The position numbers and the translations under genes were made by a program. This document shows positions 1 to 7,340 of a DNA stretch of 64,000 bases, in pieces. The notes under the pieces are model-generated. The model was given only the letters and a program-made list of their open reading frames with translations, searched no databases and had not been told where the DNA came from. Origin of the DNA: Pseudomonas fluorescens (GTDB taxonomy: Bacteria > Pseudomonadota > Gammaproteobacteria > Pseudomonadales > Pseudomonadaceae). The first letter of the stretch is position 1. Each line of letters begins with the position of its first letter. The DNA lies in contig NZ_MSDF01000014.1 of assembly GCF_002022275.1 (NCBI RefSeq), positions 274,099 through 338,098 of the forward strand, read 5' to 3'.

Positions 1-297
1 GCCTTGCGCCAGCGCCCACTCTTCGGCGCGCTCGACCGCCGCCTCCAGTGACGGAAAAACTTCCGCACCTTCAAGCACAAGATCGGTCTGACGGCTAACC
101 ACCAGGTTCAAACGCCCCGGCAACGGTCGGCCGAGGGAATCCCAGGTCTTGCGCCCCATGATGATCGGCTTGCCGAGCGTGGTGGCCTTGAAATATTTGA
201 AATCCCCCGGCAAATGCCAGGGCATGCTGTTGTCGACGCCGATCACACGGTTTTCACCGAGGGCTGCGATCAGGCTTAAAGGGAGAGTTTTTTTCAT
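1..297 (-). CDS. folA: Dihydrofolate reductase (partial, N-terminal part)
   Basis: Dihydrofolate reductase makes tetrahydrofolate from dihydrofolate with NADPH in the cytosol. Only the first 99 codons are inside the window; the C-terminal part continues beyond base 1. The visible part shows the family hallmarks: [11 protein letters not shown] followed by the Met20-type loop MPWHLPGD near residues 25-32, then [17 protein letters not shown] for NADPH and substrate binding, and [16 protein letters not shown]. The ATG at 297 sits directly before a hydrophobic LSLIAAL strand as in other FolA proteins. It is divergent from the DUF2868 gene with about 70 bp between them. Family assignment is certain from sequence; full length cannot be judged. 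Confidence 0.97.
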   Translation of the reverse strand, partial: MKKTLPLSLIAALGENRVIGVDNSMPWHLPGDFKYFKATTLGKPIIMGRKTWDSLGRPLPGRLNLVVSRQTDLVLEGAEVFPSLEAAVERAEEWALAQG

Positions 298-366
298 GGC
301 GACGAGAATACCAGAGCCGCGAGTCAGCGGTTATGCTCCAGGCTCACTTGCTCAACAGGATGGCGC

Positions 367-1746
367 GTGACTGCACTGAACCCCCTGCACAAACTCTGGC
401 TGACAGAAACCGTGCGCCTGCGTGAAGAACACGCAGGCCTTCTGGAAGACCTGGAAGCCAACCGCCTGGCCCGCACGGCCGGCGGCGACTTGCCAACGCG
501 CATCCAGCACCGCGCCCTGCACCTGTCCGAGCGCGACGGCCTGACCGCCGCACTCACCCGCTGGCTGCAAGGCGCGCGTCTGGCATTGGTGTTACTGGCG
601 ATCGTCGCGGTGGTCAGCGGCGCCGGGCTGGCCTTTGCCGCCTTGGGCAATGGCCTGACGCCGGTGAATGTGTTCTGGGCGCTAGGCAGTCTGCTCGGCT
701 TGAACCTGATCCTGCTGGTCAGCTGGGCGCTGGGCCTGCTGTTTGCCGGGGAACACAGCGCCAGCCTGGGGCGGCTGTGGTTATGGCTCAGTGAAAAGCT
801 CGCCCGCGACGCCAAGGCCGCGCAGTTGGCGCCCGCGCTGTTGCTGTTGTTGCAGCGTCAGAAACTCAACCGCTGGGCCGTGGGCGTGCTGGTCAACAGC
901 CTGTGGCTGCTGGCCTTGCTCAGTGCCATGGTAATTCTGCTCACATTGCTCGCCACCCGCCGCTACGGCTTCGTGTGGGAAACCACCATCCTCGGCGCCG
1001 ATACATTCGTTGCCGTCACCAAAACCCTCGGCAGCCTGCCCGCCTTGCTGGGCTTCAATGTGCCGACAGTCGAAATGATCCGCGCCAGCGGCGATTCCGC
1101 CCTGAATATCGAAAGCGCGCGCCAGGCCTGGGCCGCGTGGCTGGTCGGCGTGCTGCTGGTCTACGGCCTGCTGCCACGGTTGATTCTCGCCCTGCTGTGC
1201 CTGTGGCGCTGGAAACGCGGGCGCGCAGCCTTACGCCTGGACCTGAACCTGCCGGGCTACAGCCAGCTGCGCGAACGTTTGATGCCCAGCAGCGAGCGCC
1301 TTGGCGTCAACGATGCCGCGCCCGAACAGTTGCACCCTGTAACCGGCGGTGTCAGCGAACTGGAAAGTGACGGCGCGCTGCTGGTCGCCATCGAACTCGA
1401 CGACCAGCACCCATGGCCGCCCAAACTGCCCGCCAGCGTGAAAAACGCCGGCATCCTCGACAGCCGCGAATCACGCAACAAACTGCTGGAACAACTCACC
1501 CGCTTTCCGCCCGCGCGCCTGGCCATCGCCTGCGACCCGCGCCGTTCGCCGGACCGTGGCAGCCTGGCGCTGGTCGCCGAACTCGCGCGCAGCGCCACCG
1601 CCACCCGCGTGTGGCTGCTGCAAGCGCCACCCGGCCAGGCGCTGGACGCCGAACGCCTCGGCGACTGGCACACCGCACTGCAACAGCTGGAACTGCCCTT
1701 CGCCGACTGCGTGCCGCTGAATTGGCTGGAGACCGGTCATGACTAA
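367..1746 (+). CDS. DUF2868 domain-containing membrane protein
   Basis: A 459-residue inner-membrane protein of the DUF2868 family, of unknown biochemical role. Four hydrophobic segments are visible at about residues 72-93, 103-127, 170-196 and 255-281, flanked by a charged N-terminal helix region and a soluble C-terminal domain of about 170 residues. The chosen start is GTG at 367, with AGGA six bases upstream; no better ATG precedes the conserved region. The stop overlaps the next gene by 8 bases, so the two are translationally coupled. Family knowledge: DUF2868 genes usually precede a DUF3482 GTPase, as here, which suggests a membrane-GTPase partnership. The function is not known. Confidence 0.88.
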   Translation: MTALNPLHKLWLTETVRLREEHAGLLEDLEANRLARTAGGDLPTRIQHRALHLSERDGLTAALTRWLQGARLALVLLAIVAVVSGAGLAFAALGNGLTPVNVFWALGSLLGLNLILLVSWALGLLFAGEHSASLGRLWLWLSEKLARDAKAAQLAPALLLLLQRQKLNRWAVGVLVNSLWLLALLSAMVILLTLLATRRYGFVWETTILGADTFVAVTKTLGSLPALLGFNVPTVEMIRASGDSALNIESARQAWAAWLVGVLLVYGLLPRLILALLCLWRWKRGRAALRLDLNLPGYSQLRERLMPSSERLGVNDAAPEQLHPVTGGVSELESDGALLVAIELDDQHPWPPKLPASVKNAGILDSRESRNKLLEQLTRFPPARLAIACDPRRSPDRGSLALVAELARSATATRVWLLQAPPGQALDAERLGDWHTALQQLELPFADCVPLNWLETGHD

Positions 1747-3106
1747 ACCGCTGAAACTCGCCGTGGTCGGCCACACCAATGTCGGCAAAACCTCGCTGCT
1801 GCGCACGCTGACCCGCGATGTGGGCTTCGGCGAAGTCTCCCATCGGCCCAGCACCACGCGGCATGTGGAAGGCGCGCGCTTGTCGGTGGACGGCGAAGCC
1901 TTGCTGGAGCTGTACGACACGCCCGGCCTCGAAGATGCCATCGCCTTGCTCGACTATTTGGAACGCCTGGACCGACCCGGCGAACGCCTCGATGGCCCGG
2001 CCCGACTGGCGCGTTTTCTGGAGGGCAGCGAAGCCCGCCAGCGTTTCGAACAGGAAGCCAAAGTGCTGCGCCAACTGCTGGCGTCCGACGCCGGCCTCTA
2101 CGTGATCGACGCCCGCGAACCCGTGCTGGCCAAGTACCGCGACGAGCTGCAAGTACTCGCCAGTTGCGGCAAGCCGCTGTTACCCGTACTCAACTTCGTC
2201 AGCAGTAGCGACCATCGCGAGCCGGACTGGCGCGAAGCCCTGGCCCGTCTTGGCCTGCATGCACTGGTGCGTTTTGACAGCGTGGCACCACCGGAAGACG
2301 GCGAACGGCGGCTGTACGAAAGCCTCGCGCTGTTGTTGGAAAACGCGCGGCCGCAGTTGGAACGGCTGATCCTCGACCAAGAAGCCCAACGCCAGGCCCG
2401 CCAACAAAGCGCGGCGCGGCTGATTGCCGAACTGCTGATCGACTGCGCCGCCTGTCGCCGCAGCGTAGTCACCGAAGACGAGCAACAGGCCATCGGCGAT
2501 CTGCGTAAAGCCGTGCGCCAACGCGAACAAAAATGCGTGGAGGCCCTGCTCAAGCTGTTCGGCTTCCGCCCACAGGACGCCGCCGCCAGCGACTTGCCCT
2601 TGCTCGACGGGCGCTGGGGCGACGACCTGTTCAACCCCGAAACCCTCAAGCAACTTGGCGTGCGCGTCGGCGGCGGGATCGCCGCAGGCGCAGCGGCCGG
2701 TGCAGGCGTGGATTTATTGGTCGGCGGGCTGACCCTCGGTGCCGCCGCACTGGCCGGCGCGATTGCGGGTGGCGCACTGCAAACCGCGCGCAGCTATGGC
2801 AGCCGCTTGCTCGGCAAGATCAAGGGCCAACGCGAACTGACCGTGGACGACAGCGTGCTGCGCCTGCTCGCCCTGCGCCAGCGCCAGCTGCTCAAGGCCC
2901 TGAACCTGCGGGGCCACGCAGCGCTGCACAGCATCAAGGTCGACACGCCCCAGGACAAAACCTGGCGCGAAGGTAAATTGCCGGACGCGCTGCATAAAGC
3001 CCGCGCCCATCCGCAATGGTCGTCACTAAACCCCCACGCCAAGCTCAGCCAAGCCGAGCGCCAGGAGCAGGTCGAGGCATTGTCAGAACGATTGGACGAG
3101 GTGTGA
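1739..3106 (+). CDS. GTPase of the DUF3482 family
   Basis: A 455-residue TRAFAC-type GTPase. The P-loop GHTNVGKTS is at residues 11-19 and the G3 motif DTPG at 60-63; an Era/EngA-like G domain fills the first 200 residues or so. The rest is the DUF3482 region, with a glycine/alanine-rich hydrophobic stretch (roughly residues 302-345) that could insert into or lie on a membrane. It starts with ATG inside the end of the DUF2868 gene, with GGAGA upstream, so the two are co-translated. Inference: it acts with the DUF2868 protein at the inner membrane. The cellular process is unknown to me. Confidence 0.9.
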   Translation: MTKPLKLAVVGHTNVGKTSLLRTLTRDVGFGEVSHRPSTTRHVEGARLSVDGEALLELYDTPGLEDAIALLDYLERLDRPGERLDGPARLARFLEGSEARQRFEQEAKVLRQLLASDAGLYVIDAREPVLAKYRDELQVLASCGKPLLPVLNFVSSSDHREPDWREALARLGLHALVRFDSVAPPEDGERRLYESLALLLENARPQLERLILDQEAQRQARQQSAARLIAELLIDCAACRRSVVTEDEQQAIGDLRKAVRQREQKCVEALLKLFGFRPQDAAASDLPLLDGRWGDDLFNPETLKQLGVRVGGGIAAGAAAGAGVDLLVGGLTLGAAALAGAIAGGALQTARSYGSRLLGKIKGQRELTVDDSVLRLLALRQRQLLKALNLRGHAALHSIKVDTPQDKTWREGKLPDALHKARAHPQWSSLNPHAKLSQAERQEQVEALSERLDEV

Positions 3107-3111
3107 GGCAG

Positions 3112-3605
3112 TTACTGCTCGTACCATGCCAAGGCGAGAAAAGCCGTGCATAGCGAGCGGATCAGTTCTCTGTCAGCCTTATCGGCGACTCCGTTGCGGT
3201 CGACATCCGTGTTGGTAAACGACTCCAGCACGCCGTCACTGTCACCGTCTTGTGCTGCGCTCTCATGGAAGTCCAACTTGACCGCGTTCGGCCGTCCGCT
3301 TTTTGCGTAGTGATCGACATAGAAAGTCAGCGCACGCTGACAGTGGCCACCTGCGTTAAACCAGTTGAGCTTCAAGAAGCTATTGGCGAATACCTCAAGC
3401 TGGCGTTTATCCAGGTCCAACGCTGCAGGCTCAACAGCTCCCGGCCTCAGGTCGTCGATCTTGCCATCTGCGTTAGTGTCCACCCCGATAAATTCATGCG
3501 TCATCACTCCGGGCAGTCGCCATGATGCTGGTAAAACTGCAGAATGACCGTATCAGCAGGCACCTTGCAGTCCTTGCTTTGGGCGGTAGCTTTCAAGTAG
3601 CGCAT
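3112..3605 (-). pseudogene. Dockerin/EF-hand-like protein, interrupted by a single frameshift
   Basis: The reading frame opens at the ATG at 3605 (AGGAG eight bases upstream), runs MRYLKATAQ...FYQHHGDCPE and stops at a TGA near 3507. The matching remainder continues in another frame from a GTG at 3507 to 3112. Aligned with the neighbouring paralogue at 3867-4397, the two halves join without a gap if one base is restored at about 3506-3510. The second half carries calcium-loop patterns: DTNADGKID near its start, and DGDSDG and DVDRNGVADKADRELI near its end. There is no signal peptide and the function is unknown. It may be a real one-base loss, a sequencing error, or stop/start coupling (the junction reads GAGTGATGA). 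Confidence 0.7.
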
Positions 3606-3617
3606 CAGTGTTACTCC

Positions 3618-3642
3618 TTAAGGTAAGAAACAAGCACCTTAA
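3618..3642 (-). promoter_or_regulatory. Inverted repeat in the leader of the frameshifted gene
   Basis: TTAAGGT and ACCTTAA form a perfect 7-base inverted repeat with an 11-base spacer just upstream of the ribosome binding site (AGGAG) of the gene starting at 3605. The TAAGGTGCT part also occurs in the leader of the paralogue at 4397, so it was probably duplicated with the gene. Operator or leader-hairpin function is inference only. Confidence 0.35.
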
Positions 3643-3866
3643 CGGCATGGGTGCGCCGCCTCCAGACGGCGAGTCCGCCTTAGTCGTAAGGCTAATCTAA
3701 ACAGCTAGTAGCCGTTTAAACGTAGCCTTGAGCATCTGCCGTTCAAGCACCGATACCTGTATTTTCTGGCCTGGTCACCCCAGTGATGCATACGCGGATC
3801 TACAGCCCAGAGCCGAGCACAGACGCTGATAGAACATCTGGCCAATGAACTCTGAAAGCGCAACGA

Positions 3867-4397
3867 CTAGCGCCAATTGAACCTTAAGTACTCCTCAATC
3901 ATGCGCTGCAAGGCCTGTCGATCCACCGTATCAAACAAATCCGGTGCAAGCGCTTCATCGTCCAGCGCTATGACGCCTCTGCCAGTAGGGTCGCAAGCGG
4001 TCGCACTGAACATCAGCTTGTCCTTGCTGATCATTGGTTTCTCGTTCTGATAGAAATCCAGGCGAATTTCCACAGGTTTGGTCGCTGTATTGAAGCGGCT
4101 CACATAGATATTGATCGAACGGTACGACATGACGGGTCGGCTGAGCCAACTCAACTTCAATACAGCGTTAGCAAAATTCCTGAGCAATTTCCTGTCCAAC
4201 TCGCCTGAAACTCCATTGCCATCAATGTCGCCAGTGATTTGAAAATCCACAAGACCATCCGCCGTCACGTCTACGGCCGTCGCTGTACGTACCATCTCAT
4301 CCGGCAGTTCAGGAGCGCGTTGAACAAAATACAGGCTTACGGTATCCGCTTGAGTATTGGAGCTCTGATCCTTCACAACGACTTTCAAATAACGCAT
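3867..4397 (-). CDS. Dockerin/EF-hand-like hypothetical protein
   Basis: A 176-residue protein of unknown function, paralogous to the interrupted gene downstream. The ATG at 4397 was preferred over one 66 bases further up because the paralogue begins with the same MRYLK sequence and GGGAG lies seven bases upstream. It holds calcium-loop motifs: DVTADGLVD near residues 42-50, and DIDGNGVSGELD in the following segment, the latter with the D-x-D-x-N-G spacing of dockerin repeats, plus a weaker C-terminal copy (DTVDRQALQRM). No signal peptide or membrane segment is visible. Base composition is visibly less G+C rich than the flanking genes, which suggests acquisition by transfer. Confidence 0.6.
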   Translation of the reverse strand: MRYLKVVVKDQSSNTQADTVSLYFVQRAPELPDEMVRTATAVDVTADGLVDFQITGDIDGNGVSGELDRKLLRNFANAVLKLSWLSRPVMSYRSINIYVSRFNTATKPVEIRLDFYQNEKPMISKDKLMFSATACDPTGRGVIALDDEALAPDLFDTVDRQALQRMIEEYLRFNWR

Positions 4398-4405
4398 CGG
4401 TCCAA

Positions 4406-4424
4406 CTCCCTTAGTCAAAGGGAG
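4406..4424 (-). promoter_or_regulatory. Hairpin enclosing the ribosome binding site
   Basis: CTCCCTT and AAGGGAG form a perfect 7-bp stem with a 5-base loop in the leader of the gene starting at 4397. The downstream arm is the Shine-Dalgarno sequence itself, so the fold would mask ribosome entry. Just upstream, ACCTTAC-TGA-GTAAGGT (4426-4442) is a second perfect inverted repeat. Seen in sequence; regulation is inferred. Confidence 0.4.
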
Positions 4425-4494
4425 CACCTTACTGAGTAAGGTAGCGCCTATTCCATGTGCCACGTCGCTCTCTTAGGTCAGAATCGCGCCGATC

Positions 4495-5055
4495 TCATGA
4501 AGGCAACACCAGCAGTTGCCGGGCCTTGAGCTTGAGCACGTCAAGGTCGAGCACCGGCACGTGCATTTCCTTGGCCTGCTCGTCCCAGTGGCGCATGCGC
4601 AAACTCACGGCGCACAGCGGGTCCTGTTCAAACGCGTGGGCTTCCTCGGCGCTCATCACGCCGCCCTGATAACCCAGTGTTCGACGGCTGGCTTCGCTCA
4701 GGCGCGCGTAGTAGTCGGGTTGGCTGAAGGTCAGGTAGCGCTTGGCTTGCACGTGATACTCCACCAGTTTGGCCATGCGTTCGCTGAAGCCTGCGCGACG
4801 CAGGTAATCCGCGCCCAGCCGTTCATGGCTGACCACGCCATAGCCGCCCATGTTCTCGCCGCCCTGGCCGCAGATATGCCCGATGTCGTGAAAAAACGCC
4901 GCCAGCACCACTTCATCATCAAAGCCTTCAGCCATTGCCAGCTGCGCGGCCTGGGACATGTGCTCGATCTGCGACACGGGCTCGCCGATGTAATCGGCCT
5001 TGCCGTGCTGTTCATACAAGCCGAAGACGTCGGCAATTGCCTGTTCCGGGTTCAT
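4495..5055 (-). CDS. PhnZ-like HD-domain oxygenase, phosphonate-operon associated
   Basis: A 186-residue HD-fold protein. PhnZ, the best-known relative, is a mixed-valence di-iron oxygenase that cleaves the C-P bond of 1-hydroxy-2-aminoethylphosphonate to glycine and phosphate. The metal-ligand pattern is present: H32, H56-D57 (in FFHDIGH), H77, H101 and D158. The substrate-loop residues Y22 and E25 and a K105 after H101 also match PhnZ at a constant offset, as I recall its numbering. An upstream in-frame extension to 5235 was rejected because ATG 5055 overlaps the stop of the FAD oxidoreductase gene (ATGA). It is last in the aminophosphonate uptake operon. Exact substrate is inferred. Confidence 0.82.
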   Translation of the reverse strand: MNPEQAIADVFGLYEQHGKADYIGEPVSQIEHMSQAAQLAMAEGFDDEVVLAAFFHDIGHICGQGGENMGGYGVVSHERLGADYLRRAGFSERMAKLVEYHVQAKRYLTFSQPDYYARLSEASRRTLGYQGGVMSAEEAHAFEQDPLCAVSLRMRHWDEQAKEMHVPVLDLDVLKLKARQLLVLPS

Positions 5056-6182
5056 CGCGCTTCTCCCCACAACGTTGTGATATTTCGTTCGGCCATCGCC
5101 GGCCCCACGCTCATGCCAACGCCGGTGTGCATCAAGGCCGCGCTCACCCCCGGCGCCGCGCGCAGAAAGGAAAAGGGCCCCGGCCCGCGTGAGCCATAAA
5201 CGCCCTGCCAACGCTCCACCACCTGGATCTTGCACCCCAGCGTCTGCTCGGCCAGCTCGATCATCCAGTCATCGACTTGCTCGGCATTGAAGGGCGAGGC
5301 ATCGCTGCCGTAGTCGTGGGAATCGCCGATGATCAGTTCGCCATGAGGCGTCGGGCTGATCAGCAGGTGAATGCCGTGTTCGTGCAGGTGCGGTGCATCG
5401 CGCAGGATCTGCGCCTGCACTGGCGCGGCTTCCGGCAGGTCGGCGAAGGCGCCGTAATGCACGCAACTCAACCCCGTCAGCAAGGCATGTTGCAGGTTCA
5501 GATTGATAGCAGGCCGGGCCCGCAGCATTTGCAGGCGGCAGATGCTCGGATTGAGCTCGGCGATCGATTCCGCCAGCAGGGTTTGATAGTCGTGGCCAGA
5601 GCAGACAATGATCTGCTCGCCGCGAAAGCTGCCCGCCGTGCTGTGAAGCTGGCCGGGCTCGACGTCGCGTACCAGGGTGGAGAAGTGAAACTCCACGTTC
5701 AGTTCCTGCGCCAGGTAGTTGATCAACGCCGGAATCGCTTCGCGCGAATACAGCTGCTGATCGTCCTTGCCATGCAGCGCCGCGCGGTGATGGCGGAACT
5801 GGCCGCCATACAGATCCTTCATCGCCGCGCCTTGCAGCAACTCGACGTTGTAGCCGTGCTGTTGCGCGCGCCCGGTGCAGAAGGCTTCCAGCAAGTGTTC
5901 TTCGGCCTCGGTGCGGGCGAACAGGTACGCGCCGTTGCGCTTGAGTTGCAGACCCGCGACGTGCGCCCAGTGGCCCCAGATCTCGCGGCTTTCGCGCGCC
6001 AGGTCAAGCATCGGCCCCGGAGGTTGGCCGGTGACCAGCGCCTGGCCGAAATTGCGCACCGAGGCGCCCAACGGCGTGGCGCTGCGTTCGAAGACCTTGA
6101 CCTTGAGGCCGCGTTTGGCGGCCGCAAAAGCGTGCGAGAGGCCGAGGATGCCGGCGCCTACAATTAACAGATCACTACTCAT
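5052..6182 (-). CDS. FAD-dependent aminophosphonate oxidoreductase (TIGR03364-type)
   Basis: A 376-residue DAO-superfamily flavoenzyme. The N-terminus has the Rossmann dinucleotide motif GAGILGLSHA (residues 8-17) and the acidic end of beta-2 (KVFER). The C-terminal half has the GVGMSVGPAMAE segment that closes over FAD in glycine-oxidase-like proteins. Family knowledge: members of this clade sit in phosphonate operons, and related enzymes oxidise N-methyl-aminoethylphosphonate or aminoethylphosphonate itself, giving phosphonoacetaldehyde. It lies downstream of the binding-protein gene, separated by a 122-bp repeat, and overlaps the HD oxygenase by 4 bases. The true substrate in this operon is not settled by sequence. 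Confidence 0.82.
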   Translation of the reverse strand: MSSDLLIVGAGILGLSHAFAAAKRGLKVKVFERSATPLGASVRNFGQALVTGQPPGPMLDLARESREIWGHWAHVAGLQLKRNGAYLFARTEAEEHLLEAFCTGRAQQHGYNVELLQGAAMKDLYGGQFRHHRAALHGKDDQQLYSREAIPALINYLAQELNVEFHFSTLVRDVEPGQLHSTAGSFRGEQIIVCSGHDYQTLLAESIAELNPSICRLQMLRARPAINLNLQHALLTGLSCVHYGAFADLPEAAPVQAQILRDAPHLHEHGIHLLISPTPHGELIIGDSHDYGSDASPFNAEQVDDWMIELAEQTLGCKIQVVERWQGVYGSRGPGPFSFLRAAPGVSAALMHTGVGMSVGPAMAERNITTLWGEAR

Positions 6183-6191
6183 GCAGTCCTC

Positions 6192-6300
6192 TCGTTCCCA
6201 CGCTCCGCGTGGGAATGCATCGGGTGACGCTCCGCGTCACGATTCCAAGAGCGGACGCAGAGCGTCCGGGGCGGCATTCCCACGCAGAGCGTGGGAACGA
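6192..6300. repeat. Intergenic palindromic repeat (CGTTCCCACGCTCCGCGTGGGAA type)
   Basis: Two outer hairpins of the sequence CGTTCCCACGCnnnGCGTGGGAAtGC stand in inverted orientation at the two ends. Between them lie two smaller hairpins (GTGACGCTCCGCGTCAC and GGACGCAGAGCGTCC). It is a different family from the GTGGGAGCTGG repeats elsewhere in the window. It fills the gap between the binding-protein and FAD-oxidoreductase genes and so lies inside an operon, where its hairpins may affect mRNA stability or relative expression. Confidence 0.85.
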
Positions 6301-6304
6301 TCGG

Positions 6305-7318
6305 TTACTGTTTCTCCGACTTGCCGTCATAGCGCTTGCGCCACTCAGTCAGAATGCTGTCGCGGTTCTTCGACGCCCAGGCAAAGTCGTTCTTGATCAG
6401 ACGCTGCTCGTAGTCAGCCGGCAATTCGGTCTGCGGCTTGGCGATACCCGGCTGGGCGAGGACGGCAAAGTTGTCTTTGTACAGTTCCATCGCAGCAGGG
6501 CTTGCAGAGAAGTCGGCGAGCTTTTTCGCTGCATCAGCATGGGCGGTGCCCTTGATCACGGCGGTGGCTTCAATGTCCCAACCCAGGCCTTCTTTTGGCA
6601 GGATGATGTCCAGCGGCGCGCCTTGGCGCTTCAACTGCACGGCCGGGTATTCGAAGGAAATACCAATCGGGAACTCACCCGACGCCGCCAGCTTGCACGG
6701 CTTGGAGCCGGAGTGAACGTACTGGCCGATGTTCTGGTGCAGGTCGTCCATGTACTGCCAGCCCTGCTTCTCGCCGAAGGTTTGCAGCCAGGCGCTGACG
6801 TCGAGGAAACCGGTGCCGGACGAGGCCGGGTTGGGCATCACGATCTTGCCCTTGTACTCAGGCTTGGTCAGGTCTTGCCAGCTCACGGGCTTGGTCAGGC
6901 CTTGTTTCTCGGCTTCGACGGTGTTGAAGCAAATAGTTGCGGCCCACACGTCCATGCCGACCCAGGCCGGTGGGTTGGCGGCGTCGCGGTAGTTTTTGCC
7001 GATCTTGTCCAGGTCTTTGGGCGCGTAGTTATCGAGCATGCCTTGCTGGTCAAGGATCGCCAGACTGGACGCGGCCAGGCCCCAGACCACGTCGGCTTGC
7101 GGGCGGTCTTTTTCGGCGAGCAGCTTGGCCGTGATGATGCCAGTGGAGTCGCGCACCCACTTGATCTCGACGTCGGGGTTAGCCTTTTCGAAGGCCTGCT
7201 TGTAGGTCTTCAACTGCTCGGCTTCGAGGGCCGTGTACACGGTCAACTCGGTCTTGGCGAAGGCATTCAGGCTGAATGCAGTGAGTACCGCAGCGACCAG
7301 CGCCAGGGGCTTGAACAT
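6305..7318 (-). CDS. 2-aminoethylphosphonate ABC transporter, substrate-binding protein
   Basis: A 337-residue periplasmic binding protein of the Fe3+/AEP (cluster D) type. It has a clear Sec signal peptide (MFKPLALVAAVLTAFSLNAFA, cleaved before KTELTVYTA), and the mature protein opens with the LTVYTALEAEQL pattern common to these proteins. Start at 7318 was chosen because it begins the signal peptide; upstream in-frame sequence is not protein-like. It follows the double permease gene closely. Its fit with putative aminoethylphosphonate binders (TIGR03261-like) is judged from the neighbourhood (FAD oxidoreductase, HD oxygenase) as much as from sequence; an iron or other anion ligand is the alternative. 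Confidence 0.8.
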   Translation of the reverse strand: MFKPLALVAAVLTAFSLNAFAKTELTVYTALEAEQLKTYKQAFEKANPDVEIKWVRDSTGIITAKLLAEKDRPQADVVWGLAASSLAILDQQGMLDNYAPKDLDKIGKNYRDAANPPAWVGMDVWAATICFNTVEAEKQGLTKPVSWQDLTKPEYKGKIVMPNPASSGTGFLDVSAWLQTFGEKQGWQYMDDLHQNIGQYVHSGSKPCKLAASGEFPIGISFEYPAVQLKRQGAPLDIILPKEGLGWDIEATAVIKGTAHADAAKKLADFSASPAAMELYKDNFAVLAQPGIAKPQTELPADYEQRLIKNDFAWASKNRDSILTEWRKRYDGKSEKQ

Positions 7319-7340
7319 GGAACACCTCCTACAGGGACAA

